A program made the position numbers and the translations under genes. The notes beneath the pieces are model-generated. The model worked only from the letters and a program-made list of their open reading frames with translations. It made no database searches and was not told the origin of the DNA. This document shows positions 8,482 to 16,358 of a DNA stretch of 64,000 nt, in pieces (positions within the stretch are counted from its first letter, which is position 1; each line of letters begins with the position of its first letter). The stretch is from JAENVU01 sp031362155 (lineage in GTDB: Bacteria > Actinomycetota > Acidimicrobiia > IMCC26256 > JAENVU01), in contig JANLRZ010000206.1 of NCBI GenBank assembly GCA_031362155.1, forward strand, positions 1-64,000, read 5' to 3'.

Positions 8482-9189
8482 ATGACACAACGGGTGATCG
8501 TGGTGACCGGAGCCCGCGGCGGCATCGGCGCCGCCATCGCAGCGAAGTTCGAGGAACGCGACGACATCGTCGTCGGCCTGGATCTGCTCGATGGATTCGA
8601 CGTGACCGACCCGCAGGCGTGCGTCGACGCGGCCACACGAATCGCTGCAGACCACGGCGCCGCCGATGTGCTCTGCAACAACGCGGGGATCGCCGCCGTC
8701 GGTGACGTCGTGGCATCGACGCCCGAGGATTGGGAGCGCGTCTTCGCGGTCAACGTGTTCGGCATCGCCAACATGAGCCGGGCGTTCCTGCCTGCGATGA
8801 GGGCTGCCGGCCAGGGCGCAATTGTGAACACGTGCTCGGTGGTGGCCTCGGTCGGCCTGGTCGAGCGGGCGGTCTACGGCGCGTCGAAGGGCGCCGTGCT
8901 CGCCCTCACCAAGGCCATGGCGGCCGACGAGGTCGCCCACGGCATTCGCGTCAACTGTGTCTCGCCGGGGACGGTATGGAGCCCGTGGGTGGAACGACTC
9001 GTCGCCACGACCCCCGACCCCCACGCCGCTCAGGAGGCGCTCCGTCGCCGCCAACCCCTCGGCCACATGGTGGAGTGCGCCCAAGTGGCCGACGCGGTCG
9101 CGTACCTCGCGGCACCGAGCACGTTCACCACCGGCGCCGACTTCCTGCTCGACGGTGGCATCACCGGCGTTCGCATCGTGACCCCATGA
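8482..9189 (+). CDS. SDR dehydrogenase, probable 2-keto-3-deoxy-L-fuconate dehydrogenase
   Basis: A 235-residue classical SDR. TGARGGIGAAI is the cofactor loop, VVGLDLLDGFDVTD ends beta-2 with an Asp after GL that favours NAD+, CNNAGIA is the structural motif, and the active site is Ser in NTCSVVAS with YGASK. It ends with the usual FLLDGGITG. Placed opposite the fuconate dehydratase and coupled to the solute-binding-like gene, it fits the NAD-dependent oxidation of 2-keto-3-deoxy-L-fuconate (inference). GGAGGG lies ahead of the ATG. A 14-codon ORF from ATG 8441 ends by overlapping this start (ATGA) and could be a leader peptide. Confidence 0.82.
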   Translation: MTQRVIVVTGARGGIGAAIAAKFEERDDIVVGLDLLDGFDVTDPQACVDAATRIAADHGAADVLCNNAGIAAVGDVVASTPEDWERVFAVNVFGIANMSRAFLPAMRAAGQGAIVNTCSVVASVGLVERAVYGASKGAVLALTKAMAADEVAHGIRVNCVSPGTVWSPWVERLVATTPDPHAAQEALRRRQPLGHMVECAQVADAVAYLAAPSTFTTGADFLLDGGITGVRIVTP

Positions 9190-10280
9190 GCGCGACCGAC
9201 GACCTGCGCGTCGCACTGGTCGGGGGCCCGATGTACGACCAACTCACGGACCGCCTCCGGCGCCCCGGCATCGAGGTCGTCGTCCATGCCGACCACCCGA
9301 CCCTCAACCGCGAGGTCGCCACCATGCTCGGTGCCGGCGAACGCATCGACGTACTCGCGACTCATTCGAAATACGCGCCGTCCCAACGAGCATGGCTCCG
9401 TGATCTGACGCCGCTGATCAACGCCGAGACGCTGGGGGCGCTCGCGCCACCGGCCGTCGCACTCTGTCGATTCGCCGGAACGCTGCTCTGCGCGCCGCGC
9501 CTCGTCGACGTGCGGATCCTGTGGACTCGCACCGACCGGGTCGACCGCGTCCCCGACACGTGGGCCGAACTGCTCGATTTCGACCTCGCCTTCGGATTCC
9601 CCGGGCGCGAGTCTGGGCTCTTCGGCACCTTCTTCGAACTCGTCGTCGGCGCGGGCGGCTCCCTCTTCGATGACGACCTCCGGCCCACGATGGACACCCC
9701 CGCGGCCGAGTGGGCCATCGACACTCTGTGTCGGCTCGCCGCCCGGGCGCCGGCCGACCTTCCGACCTGGCACTACGACGATGTCGACACCGCTCTGCTC
9801 GAGGGGCGGGTCGATGCTGCGGCGGCCTGGCCCGGCGGGTGGGGCGCCATCCGCGCGTCCGAGAACGCCGCGGTCCTCGCCCCGAGTTTGTACCCCGCGG
9901 GTGCCGAGCGGCGGGTGTCCTACTCCGGCTGCCACGCGTGGGCGATCCCCACGACGTGCGCCGACATCGACGGTGCCGTCGCGCTCATCACCGAACTGCT
10001 CAGCTCCGATACCCAACGCGTCGACGCATCGGGCGGCAGCATGTGCGCCCACCTCGACGCGCTCGCGTCGGTCCTGCCCGACAACGACATCGATGAGCGC
10101 CGGCTCGCACTGACCCGCCAGACCATCGCCGATGCCATGATCACGTATCCGCCGCTCGTTCGCTTCCCCGAAGTGGAGGACGCCGGCTGGTCGGCCATCC
10201 AGGCGGCCATTCGCGGCCGGCACTCCCCGACTGCAGCCGCCGCCGCGATGCAGTCCGCGGCGGAGTCCGTGCTCGCTTGA
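9186..10280 (+). CDS. Family 1 solute-binding-protein-like, without signal peptide
   Basis: The 364-residue protein has the two-lobe outline of a sugar ABC transporter binding protein: LRVALVGGPMYDQLTDRL at the start, IDVLATHSKYAPSQRAWLRDLTPLI, VPDTWAELLDFD, a hinge region and a C-terminal helical part. Unlike true periplasmic or lipoprotein binding proteins it begins directly with the first beta strand, with no signal peptide or lipobox. Its ATG overlaps the upstream SDR stop (ATGA), so a longer N-terminus is not possible without entering that gene. No permease or ATPase gene is beside it. It may be a cytoplasmic ligand-binding protein, or a binding protein that lost export. Confidence 0.75.
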   Translation: MSATDDLRVALVGGPMYDQLTDRLRRPGIEVVVHADHPTLNREVATMLGAGERIDVLATHSKYAPSQRAWLRDLTPLINAETLGALAPPAVALCRFAGTLLCAPRLVDVRILWTRTDRVDRVPDTWAELLDFDLAFGFPGRESGLFGTFFELVVGAGGSLFDDDLRPTMDTPAAEWAIDTLCRLAARAPADLPTWHYDDVDTALLEGRVDAAAAWPGGWGAIRASENAAVLAPSLYPAGAERRVSYSGCHAWAIPTTCADIDGAVALITELLSSDTQRVDASGGSMCAHLDALASVLPDNDIDERRLALTRQTIADAMITYPPLVRFPEVEDAGWSAIQAAIRGRHSPTAAAAAMQSAAESVLA

Positions 10281-10309
10281 CGCACCTCCGTCGGCGTAGG
10301 TTGCCCACC

Positions 10310-10966
10310 ATGAGTCGCCACGATTTCGACCACGTGATCGCAACGGAGGCCGACCTCCGCGAGTTGTATCGCACACCCTCGGATCTCGTCGCCCAGAAGG
10401 TGATCGGTGAACTGGACGACCACGCGCGGGCCGTCATCGGTGCGGCACCATTCGTCCTCATCGGCACGACCTCCCCGGACGGGACGGCCGACGTCTCCCC
10501 CAAAGGCGGACCGGCCGGCTTTGTCGTGGTCCTCGACGAGCACCGGCTCGCGATCCCGGATCTGGCCGGCAACAACCTGCTGGATTCCATCGGCAACATC
10601 GTCGCCGGATCGGGTATCGGTCTGCTCTTCGTCGTACCCGGCATGGACGAGACGCTGCGAGTGAACGGACACGCCTGCCTGACCACCGACCCGACGATCC
10701 TCGACGCGTGCGCGATCAAAGACCGGCGGTCGAAGGCCGCGATCGGCGTGACCGTCACCCAGCAATACATGCACTGCCCGAAAGCATTTCGACGCAGTGC
10801 CCTCTGGGATCACACCACCTGGCCCAATCGCGACGCATTGCCATCACTCGGTGCGATCCTGCGCGACCAGATCCCCTCTGTGGCCGACGTCCCCGCCGAG
10901 ACCATCGATGATCTCCTCGAATCCGGGTACGCGGAAACCATGTGGGAACCGGGCGGTGTGCACTGA
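10310..10966 (+). CDS. Pyridoxamine 5'-phosphate oxidase-family (FMN-binding split barrel) protein
   Basis: The 218-residue protein has the split-barrel core: FVLIGTTSPDGTADVSPKGG, then FVVVLDEHRLAIPDLAGNN and GIGLLFVVPG...LRVNGHACLTTD, as in the MSMEG_1061-like group of PNPOx-fold proteins. The C-terminal helix region contains HCPKAFRRSALWD. Members bind FMN or F420 and reduce or detoxify small molecules; the substrate is unknown. ATG 10310 lies seven bases after TAGGTT, so transcription is probably leaderless and this ATG, not the open frame upstream, is the start. The stop overlaps the ppk2 start (TGATG). Confidence 0.8.
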   Translation: MSRHDFDHVIATEADLRELYRTPSDLVAQKVIGELDDHARAVIGAAPFVLIGTTSPDGTADVSPKGGPAGFVVVLDEHRLAIPDLAGNNLLDSIGNIVAGSGIGLLFVVPGMDETLRVNGHACLTTDPTILDACAIKDRRSKAAIGVTVTQQYMHCPKAFRRSALWDHTTWPNRDALPSLGAILRDQIPSVADVPAETIDDLLESGYAETMWEPGGVH

Positions 10967-12075
10967 TGACCAGTTCGTCGAACAAGCCCGTGCACCACCG
11001 CACCGAGGACGGCGACACCGCGCCCGACCTCTCGCCGGGCGGGATCGAGCACTACGAGGTCCTCGCGTCGACCGAGGGCGCCCGCGAGTCGAAGATCAAC
11101 GCAGTGCGCGATGTCCTCGCCAACGCCGCACCCACCGAGATGGCCGAGGTCGCTCGGTGGCTCGATGCCATCCTCGCCGGCAGTTCCCCCGATGACATCG
11201 GGACCTTGCGTCGGGTGATCCTCCAACAGGACGAACCGATCTACGGGACCATCCCGATGAGCGGAGACGACGAACTCGTCGAGCACTGGCGCAGCGGCGT
11301 GTACCCGTACCGCAACTTGATGTCGCGCAAGGCGTACGAGAAGGAGAAGTACCACCTCCAGGTCGAGCTGTTGAAGCTCCAGGCGTGGGTACGCGACACC
11401 GGCCAGCGGGTCGTGATCCTGTTCGAGGGTCGAGACGCGGCGGGCAAGGGCGGCACGATCAAACGGTTCATGGAGCACCTGAATCCGCGCGGCGCGCGCG
11501 TCGTGGCCCTCGAGAAGCCCAACCCGGTCGAGCAGGGGCAGTGGTATTTCCAGCGCTACGTCCAGCACCTGCCGACCAGTGGCGAACTCGTGTTCTTCGA
11601 TCGCTCCTGGTACAACCGAGCCGGGGTCGAACGGGTCATGGGATTCTCCAGCGAGGACGACGTCTCCGAGTTCCTCCGTCAGGCACCCGAGTTCGAACGC
11701 AACCTGACCCGCAACGGCGTCCACCTCATCAAGTTCTGGTTCTCGGTCAGCCAGGAGGAACAGCGCCGCCGATTCAAGGAACGCGAGAAGCATCCCCTCA
11801 AGCAATGGAAGCTGTCTCCCGTCGACGTCGCGTCGCTGAACAAGTGGGATGACTACACCGCGGCCAAGAAGGCGATGTTCGTCCACACCGACACCCCGGA
11901 AGCACCCTGGACGGTCATCAAGTCGGACTGCAAGAAGCGGGCCCGCCTGAACGCCATCCGCTACATCCTGCAGCGCATGCCCTACGACGGGAAGGACGTC
12001 GAGAACATCGGGCCGCTCGACCCGTTGCTCGTCGGCCCGGCTTCGAACGTCTACGAGACCGGCGAGCGCGACTGA
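10966..12075 (+). CDS. ppk2: Polyphosphate kinase 2
   Basis: A 369-residue PPK2-family enzyme that transfers phosphate between polyphosphate and nucleotides. Walker A is FEGRDAAGKGG, Walker B is FFDRSWYNRAG, and the lid region is KEREKHPLKQWKLSP followed by SLNKWDDY. SDCKKRARLNAIRYIL is the family's C-terminal signature. The first ~100 residues are a family-atypical charged extension (TEDGDTAPDLSPGG and so on) with no recognised domain. The start overlaps the upstream stop. By sequence it is a single-domain PPK2; whether it favours GDP or ADP phosphorylation cannot be told. Confidence 0.92.
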   Translation: MTSSSNKPVHHRTEDGDTAPDLSPGGIEHYEVLASTEGARESKINAVRDVLANAAPTEMAEVARWLDAILAGSSPDDIGTLRRVILQQDEPIYGTIPMSGDDELVEHWRSGVYPYRNLMSRKAYEKEKYHLQVELLKLQAWVRDTGQRVVILFEGRDAAGKGGTIKRFMEHLNPRGARVVALEKPNPVEQGQWYFQRYVQHLPTSGELVFFDRSWYNRAGVERVMGFSSEDDVSEFLRQAPEFERNLTRNGVHLIKFWFSVSQEEQRRRFKEREKHPLKQWKLSPVDVASLNKWDDYTAAKKAMFVHTDTPEAPWTVIKSDCKKRARLNAIRYILQRMPYDGKDVENIGPLDPLLVGPASNVYETGERD

Positions 12076-12144
12076 CCGAACCACCGGGCGACCGCCGACT
12101 CCATACGGGGGCTCGACGTCGCGCCATCGTCGTAGGCTCCGACT

Positions 12145-12483
12145 GTGTTCGCGCTCTTCGCCCTCATCCTGCCGATCGTGCTCATCGCGGCCGCGGCGAT
12201 CGCGGCGACGATCTCGATCCGCAACAGTTCAGTGCGCGTCACATCGGCAGGGGTCGAGGTCGCGAACTACCGCCAACCGGTCCAGCAGGTTCCGCTGGCG
12301 CAGGTCGATCACTTCGAGCCGCCCGCTCCGGTCGGCTGGCTCTCCAGTCTCCGGCCGAAGACCGGCGTGCTGGTCTGCACTGATGGCTCGCGCATCGTGG
12401 TGCGCAATCTCACCGACCCCGAGGCCGGCCGGGGCATCGAGGCCCTCAACGATCGACTGACCCAACTCCGGAAGGACCAATGA
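12145..12483 (+). CDS. Small membrane-anchored protein, unknown function
   Basis: This 112-residue protein starts with one transmembrane helix (residues 1-21, FALFALILPIVLIAAAAIAA), followed by a short beta-rich domain (VRVTSAGVEVANYRQPVQQVPLAQVDHFEP, then VLVCTDGSRIVVRNLTDP) that resembles a bacterial PH-like fold. GTG 12145 lies six bases after TAGGCT, a leaderless arrangement. The stop overlaps the start of the M20 amidohydrolase (ATGA), so the two are co-translated. No function is assigned. Confidence 0.7.
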   Translation: MFALFALILPIVLIAAAAIAATISIRNSSVRVTSAGVEVANYRQPVQQVPLAQVDHFEPPAPVGWLSSLRPKTGVLVCTDGSRIVVRNLTDPEAGRGIEALNDRLTQLRKDQ

Positions 12484-13679
12484 CTGTGGGCACCGCCAAC
12501 GACCTCCTGGAATCGGCCCGAGGTGTGCTCACCGACGTCGTGGCCCTGCGTCGCGATCTTCACCGCCACCCCGAGTTGGGCCTCCAACTCCCCCGCACCC
12601 AGAGTGCGGTGCTCGACGCGCTCGATGGCCTGCCGCTCACCATCACCCGCGGTGACACCGTGACGTCGGTCGTCGCCGATCTCGAAGGCGGTGCCTCCGG
12701 CCCCGTGGTCCTGCTGCGCGCCGACATGGATGCGTTGCCGATGCCCGAGGACACCGGCCTCGACTTCGCCAGCGAGGTCAGCGGTGCAATGCACGCGTGT
12801 GGCCACGACGCGCACACCGCGATGCTCGTCGGCGCCGCGCGCGTGCTCGGCGACCGGCGCGACGAGCTGACGGGCACCGTGCGCTTCATGTTTCAACCCG
12901 GTGAAGAAGGTTTCCACGGCGCCCGGTCGATGATCGAGGAAGACGTGTTGCGCGAGGTGGAGCTGGCGTTCGCCCTGCACGTCACCCCGAACCTGCCTTC
13001 CGGCCTGGTCGGGACGAGATCCGGTCCGATCATGGCGTCGGCCGACGTGCTCGACATCCGCGTGACCGGTCGAGGTGGCCATGCCTCGCTTCCCCACCTC
13101 GCCAACGATCCGATCCCAGTCGCGGCGGAGATCGTGACGGCGCTCCAGACCTTCGTCACGCGCCGGATCAACCCGTTCGACCCGGCCGTCGTGACCATCA
13201 CGAAGATCCGTGCCGGAACCACCAACAACGTGATCCCCGAGCACGTGGATCTCACCGGGACGCTGCGGGCGGTCTCGGACGCTACCCGCACTCAAGCGCT
13301 CACCGGCATCGAGCGCGTCGCGACGGGCATCGCCGCCGCGCATGACATGCTCGCCGAGGTCACGGTGACACGGGGCTACCCGCCCACGGTGAACCATCCC
13401 GGCCCGGTCGAATTGTTGGCCCAGGTGGTGCGCGACACCTTGGGCGCCCGCCGCTACGTCGAAATGCCGGCGCCGCTCATGGGTGCCGAGGACTTCTCCT
13501 ACGTGTTGCAACAGTGCCCCGGCGCGATTGCCTTCCTCGGCGTGTGTCCGCCGGAGGTCGACGCGGCCACCGCTCCCGCGTGTCATTCCAACCGCATGAT
13601 GATCGACGAAGCCGCGATGGCCGCCGGGGTCGCGACCTACGCCGGTCTGGCCCTGGCCGGCCTCACCGGCACCGCCTGA
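12480..13679 (+). CDS. M20-family metal-dependent amidohydrolase (N-acyl-amino acid/hippurate hydrolase type)
   Basis: The 399-residue protein has the M20D layout: LRRDLHRHPELG near residue 28, LLRADMDALPM with the metal-binding Asp, GAMHACGHDAHTAML with Cys and His ligands, MFQPGEEGFHGA with the catalytic Glu, a dimerisation domain with GRGGHASLPH, and a final PLMGAEDFSYVL holding the last ligand region. It hydrolyses amide bonds of N-acylated amino acids or indole-3-acetyl conjugates; the natural substrate is unknown. It overlaps the small membrane protein upstream by four bases and ends ten bases from the convergent DUF779 gene. Confidence 0.88.
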   Translation: MTVGTANDLLESARGVLTDVVALRRDLHRHPELGLQLPRTQSAVLDALDGLPLTITRGDTVTSVVADLEGGASGPVVLLRADMDALPMPEDTGLDFASEVSGAMHACGHDAHTAMLVGAARVLGDRRDELTGTVRFMFQPGEEGFHGARSMIEEDVLREVELAFALHVTPNLPSGLVGTRSGPIMASADVLDIRVTGRGGHASLPHLANDPIPVAAEIVTALQTFVTRRINPFDPAVVTITKIRAGTTNNVIPEHVDLTGTLRAVSDATRTQALTGIERVATGIAAAHDMLAEVTVTRGYPPTVNHPGPVELLAQVVRDTLGARRYVEMPAPLMGAEDFSYVLQQCPGAIAFLGVCPPEVDAATAPACHSNRMMIDEAAMAAGVATYAGLALAGLTGTA

Positions 13680-13689
13680 TCGACGCGAG

Positions 13690-14121
13690 TCAGCGCATGC
13701 GCAGATTGCGCAGTGCCGCGGGCAACTCCTGGGGACCACGACTGCGCAACGCCGACACCGCGTCGGGTACGACGCACGCCTCCGTGCGGTCCTGACCCTC
13801 GACGGCCTCACCGGACGGATCCCGGAGGATGAACCGGAACCCGTACTCGGTCTCGATCGACATCGACTCGGCCATCGTCTCGTCGACATCGACCACGACG
13901 CCGTCGTCACCCACGTACAGGTTGCGGAGAAACGCCGGTGCGAACACTGTCACGCCGGCCACCTCACCGACGGGTTCACTGTCGGGACCGGGCAGGTAGT
14001 CCTCGTACAAGAACGGCGCGGTCGACTCGCAACACCCGGTACCGATAGTGAAGACCAACGCGCCGCGACGGTCACGCTTCGCCCGTTCGACGATGCGCGC
14101 CGCCGCGGCGGTCCCGGTCAC
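13690..14121 (-). CDS. DUF779-family protein, aldehyde dehydrogenase accessory
   Basis: A 143-residue protein with the DUF779 core: VERAKRDRRGALVFTIGTGCCESTAPFLY, with the paired Cys, then LPGPDSEPVGEVAGVTVFAP and VDVDE...GFRFILRD. DUF779 genes are commonly paired with aldehyde dehydrogenases of the ExaC/AldB type, as here. The start is GTG 14121, three bases after the dehydrogenase stop; TTG 14127, overlapping that stop (TTGA), is the alternative. The biochemical role is not known; the conserved cysteines suggest metal or redox function (inference). Confidence 0.82.
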   Translation of the reverse strand: MTGTAAAARIVERAKRDRRGALVFTIGTGCCESTAPFLYEDYLPGPDSEPVGEVAGVTVFAPAFLRNLYVGDDGVVVDVDETMAESMSIETEYGFRFILRDPSGEAVEGQDRTEACVVPDAVSALRSRGPQELPAALRNLRMR

Positions 14122-14123
14122 TT

Positions 14124-15632
14124 TCAAATGTTCGGGCTCAACGCCGAGAAGTGCAGGTAGCCGTTGCGGTCCGTTGCGGTGTTCTCCCACACGTGCTTGA
14201 TCTGGCGGTACTCGTTGTAGCCGTAGTCACCTAATTCACGCCCGATGCCGGACTGCTTGTACCCACCGAACGGTTGGGTCGGCGTGATCATGTGGTAGTC
14301 GTTGATCCACACGGTGCCGGTGCGCATGCCCGCGGCGACGGCATTGGCCCGGGCCGAATCCGTCGACCACACTCCGCCGCCGAGGCCGTAGATCGAGTCG
14401 TTCGCGATCTTGATCGCCTCGTCGTCGGAGTCGAACGGGATCACGCAGAGCACCGGGCCGAAGATCTCCTCCTGGGCGATCTTCATCGAGTTGTCGGCCT
14501 CGAAGATGGTCGGGCTGAAGAACGCACTCTGGTCGAGACCGGCCGGCAGGTCCGACGGCTTCGAACCACCGCAGAGGAGCTTCGCGCCTTCGTCGAGCCC
14601 GAGCTTCACGTATCGCTCGGTGGTGTCGACCTGGGCCGGGGCGACCAGTGGCCCGAGGTCGGTGTTCATGTCCATGTTGTCGCCTATGACGATCTTGCCG
14701 ACGCGTTCGAGGAGCAATGCGACGAACTCGTCGTAGATCTTGCGCGACACCAGCGCCCGAGTGCCCGACTCACACACCTGGCCATTGTGGAAGAACGTCC
14801 CCCACAGCACGCCGGCCGCGGCGAGATCGAGGTCGGCGTCGTCGAGGACGATGTTGGCCGACTTCCCACCGAGTTCGAGCGTCACCTTCTTTACCGTGCC
14901 CGATGCGAGCTGCATGATCCGGCTGCCGACCTCGGTCGAGCCGGTGAACGCCACCTTGTCGACCATCGGGTGCTGGGCCATTTCCTCACCGGCGCTCCCG
15001 CCCGGTCCGGTGATGAGGTTCACGACGCCCGCGGGGATGCCGGCTTCCTCGACCGCCTTGACCATCTCCACCGCGCTCAACGAGGTGAAGCTCGCGGGCT
15101 TCAACACCACGCAGTTCCCCGCCGCGATCGCGGGCGCGATCTTCCAGCCGGCCATGAGGAACGGGAAGTTCCACGGCACGATGCCACTGCACACGCCGAA
15201 GGGCTCGCGTCGGACGGTGCTCTTGGCCGGAGGGAACGGGCTCTCGCCCCGGTCGATCACGTCGGCCTCGTTCTCCGCGCAGTCGGCGAACGCGTTGAAC
15301 GTGGCTACTGCGCCGGGGACGTCGGCGAACATCGCCTTCTTGATCGTGCCACCACCGTCGCGCGCTTCGATCTCCGCAATCTCGGCGCTGCGACCGTTGA
15401 TGATCTCGGCCGCCGCGCGCAGCTTCTCGGCGCGCTCCTTGCCCGACATCCGCGGCCACGGACCATCGTCGAACGCCGTGCGCGCGGCTTGCACGGCCCG
15501 CGCGGCGTCCTCGCGGCCGGCCTTGGCGACGTCGGCGATCTTCTCGCCGGTCGACGGGGCAAAGGTGGGAAAGGTGTCGCCGGATGTGGCGTCGACCCAT
15601 GCACCATCGATGAACAGTTGCGTGTCGCCCAT
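14124..15632 (-). CDS. NAD(P)-dependent aldehyde dehydrogenase
   Basis: The 502-residue protein oxidises aldehydes to acids. It has GVCSGIVPWNFPFLMAGWK, LKPASFTSLSA, FTGSTEVGSRI for the cofactor loop, LELGGKSANIVLDDAD with the general-base Glu, and the catalytic Cys in NGQVCESGTR. The end NEYRQIKHVWEN is typical. The start is ATG 15632 (MGDTQLF), about eight bases after TTGGAGG; a second ATG two codons earlier would leave too little spacing. It is followed immediately by the DUF779 gene, which points to an ExaC/AldB-like enzyme acting on short aliphatic aldehydes. Confidence 0.9.
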   Translation of the reverse strand: MGDTQLFIDGAWVDATSGDTFPTFAPSTGEKIADVAKAGREDAARAVQAARTAFDDGPWPRMSGKERAEKLRAAAEIINGRSAEIAEIEARDGGGTIKKAMFADVPGAVATFNAFADCAENEADVIDRGESPFPPAKSTVRREPFGVCSGIVPWNFPFLMAGWKIAPAIAAGNCVVLKPASFTSLSAVEMVKAVEEAGIPAGVVNLITGPGGSAGEEMAQHPMVDKVAFTGSTEVGSRIMQLASGTVKKVTLELGGKSANIVLDDADLDLAAAGVLWGTFFHNGQVCESGTRALVSRKIYDEFVALLLERVGKIVIGDNMDMNTDLGPLVAPAQVDTTERYVKLGLDEGAKLLCGGSKPSDLPAGLDQSAFFSPTIFEADNSMKIAQEEIFGPVLCVIPFDSDDEAIKIANDSIYGLGGGVWSTDSARANAVAAGMRTGTVWINDYHMITPTQPFGGYKQSGIGRELGDYGYNEYRQIKHVWENTATDRNGYLHFSALSPNI

Positions 15633-15802
15633 GACCATTTCCTCCAAGTTTCGAGCGGGTTTCGCCACGCTAGGCCCCTCGTGGCCAGCGGTCCAGCCCG
15701 TGGCCGGGGGCCGGCGGGACCCACCCTCAAGGAGGCTGGGGCGAGGGACGATGAGAGAAACGGGATCCCCTTCCGACCGGCAAACCTGATCGCGGGTGCA
15801 CT

Positions 15803-16357
15803 GTGAACGAAGCGCGAACCCTCCACCTCCCGACTCGTCGCTGGGTTGGCACTGGTCTCCTGGTACTCGTGGCGCTCGGCATGAGCGCCTGCGGTGCACT
15901 CCGCCTCACGACCGTGTCTGCCGTGAACCCTCCGGCCGAGAAGTACTCGGGTTTCACCAAGGTCGCAACGTCCGAGCACTACATCGTCGTCGTCAACGTG
16001 CTCCCCGCCGAGGAGATGTTCACTCCCGCCGAGAACGCCCGACTGCACCCGACGGTCGGAGAACTCGTGATCGACGGGAAACCGACGCCACGCTCCCGGG
16101 AGGGCCGGCATACCGAAGCCCATATCTACGCGAAGGACACCGGCCTGGTCCTGAGCAATGTCCGGCCCCAGATGACTCTCATCGACCGCAACACGGGACA
16201 AGTGAGGGACGTTGACGCGACCCTGATGCAGGACGTCATCGTCGGCGAACCCGATCTTCATTTCGGGTCGAACATCGTCATCCCTTCCGGGCACGAGATC
16301 ACGATCGTCGTCGACGTGGGCAGCGAGCGGGTCAGCATCGACGGGAAAGTGCACTGA
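15803..16357 (+). CDS. Putative lipoprotein of unknown function
   Basis: The 184-residue protein has a lipoprotein signal peptide: RRWVGTGLLVLVALGMSACG with the lipobox MSAC at about residues 27-30. The mature part is a single beta-rich domain (KVATSEHYIVVVNVLP, HTEAHIYAKDTG, VPSGHEITIVVDVGSERVSIDG-like end). It starts with GTG, with no clear ribosome-binding site. It ends one base before the ATG of the diguanylate cyclase, so it may supply the extracytoplasmic ligand-binding partner for that sensor (inference from position). Confidence 0.75.
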   Translation: MNEARTLHLPTRRWVGTGLLVLVALGMSACGALRLTTVSAVNPPAEKYSGFTKVATSEHYIVVVNVLPAEEMFTPAENARLHPTVGELVIDGKPTPRSREGRHTEAHIYAKDTGLVLSNVRPQMTLIDRNTGQVRDVDATLMQDVIVGEPDLHFGSNIVIPSGHEITIVVDVGSERVSIDGKVH

Positions 16358-16358
16358 G

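Noticed and set aside
12309..13910. 533-codon reverse frame over the M20 amidohydrolase
   Set aside because: Covered by a clear M20 enzyme; the composition is that of an antisense frame.
14274..15806. 510-codon plus-strand frame over the aldehyde dehydrogenase
   Set aside because: Shadow of the dehydrogenase gene.
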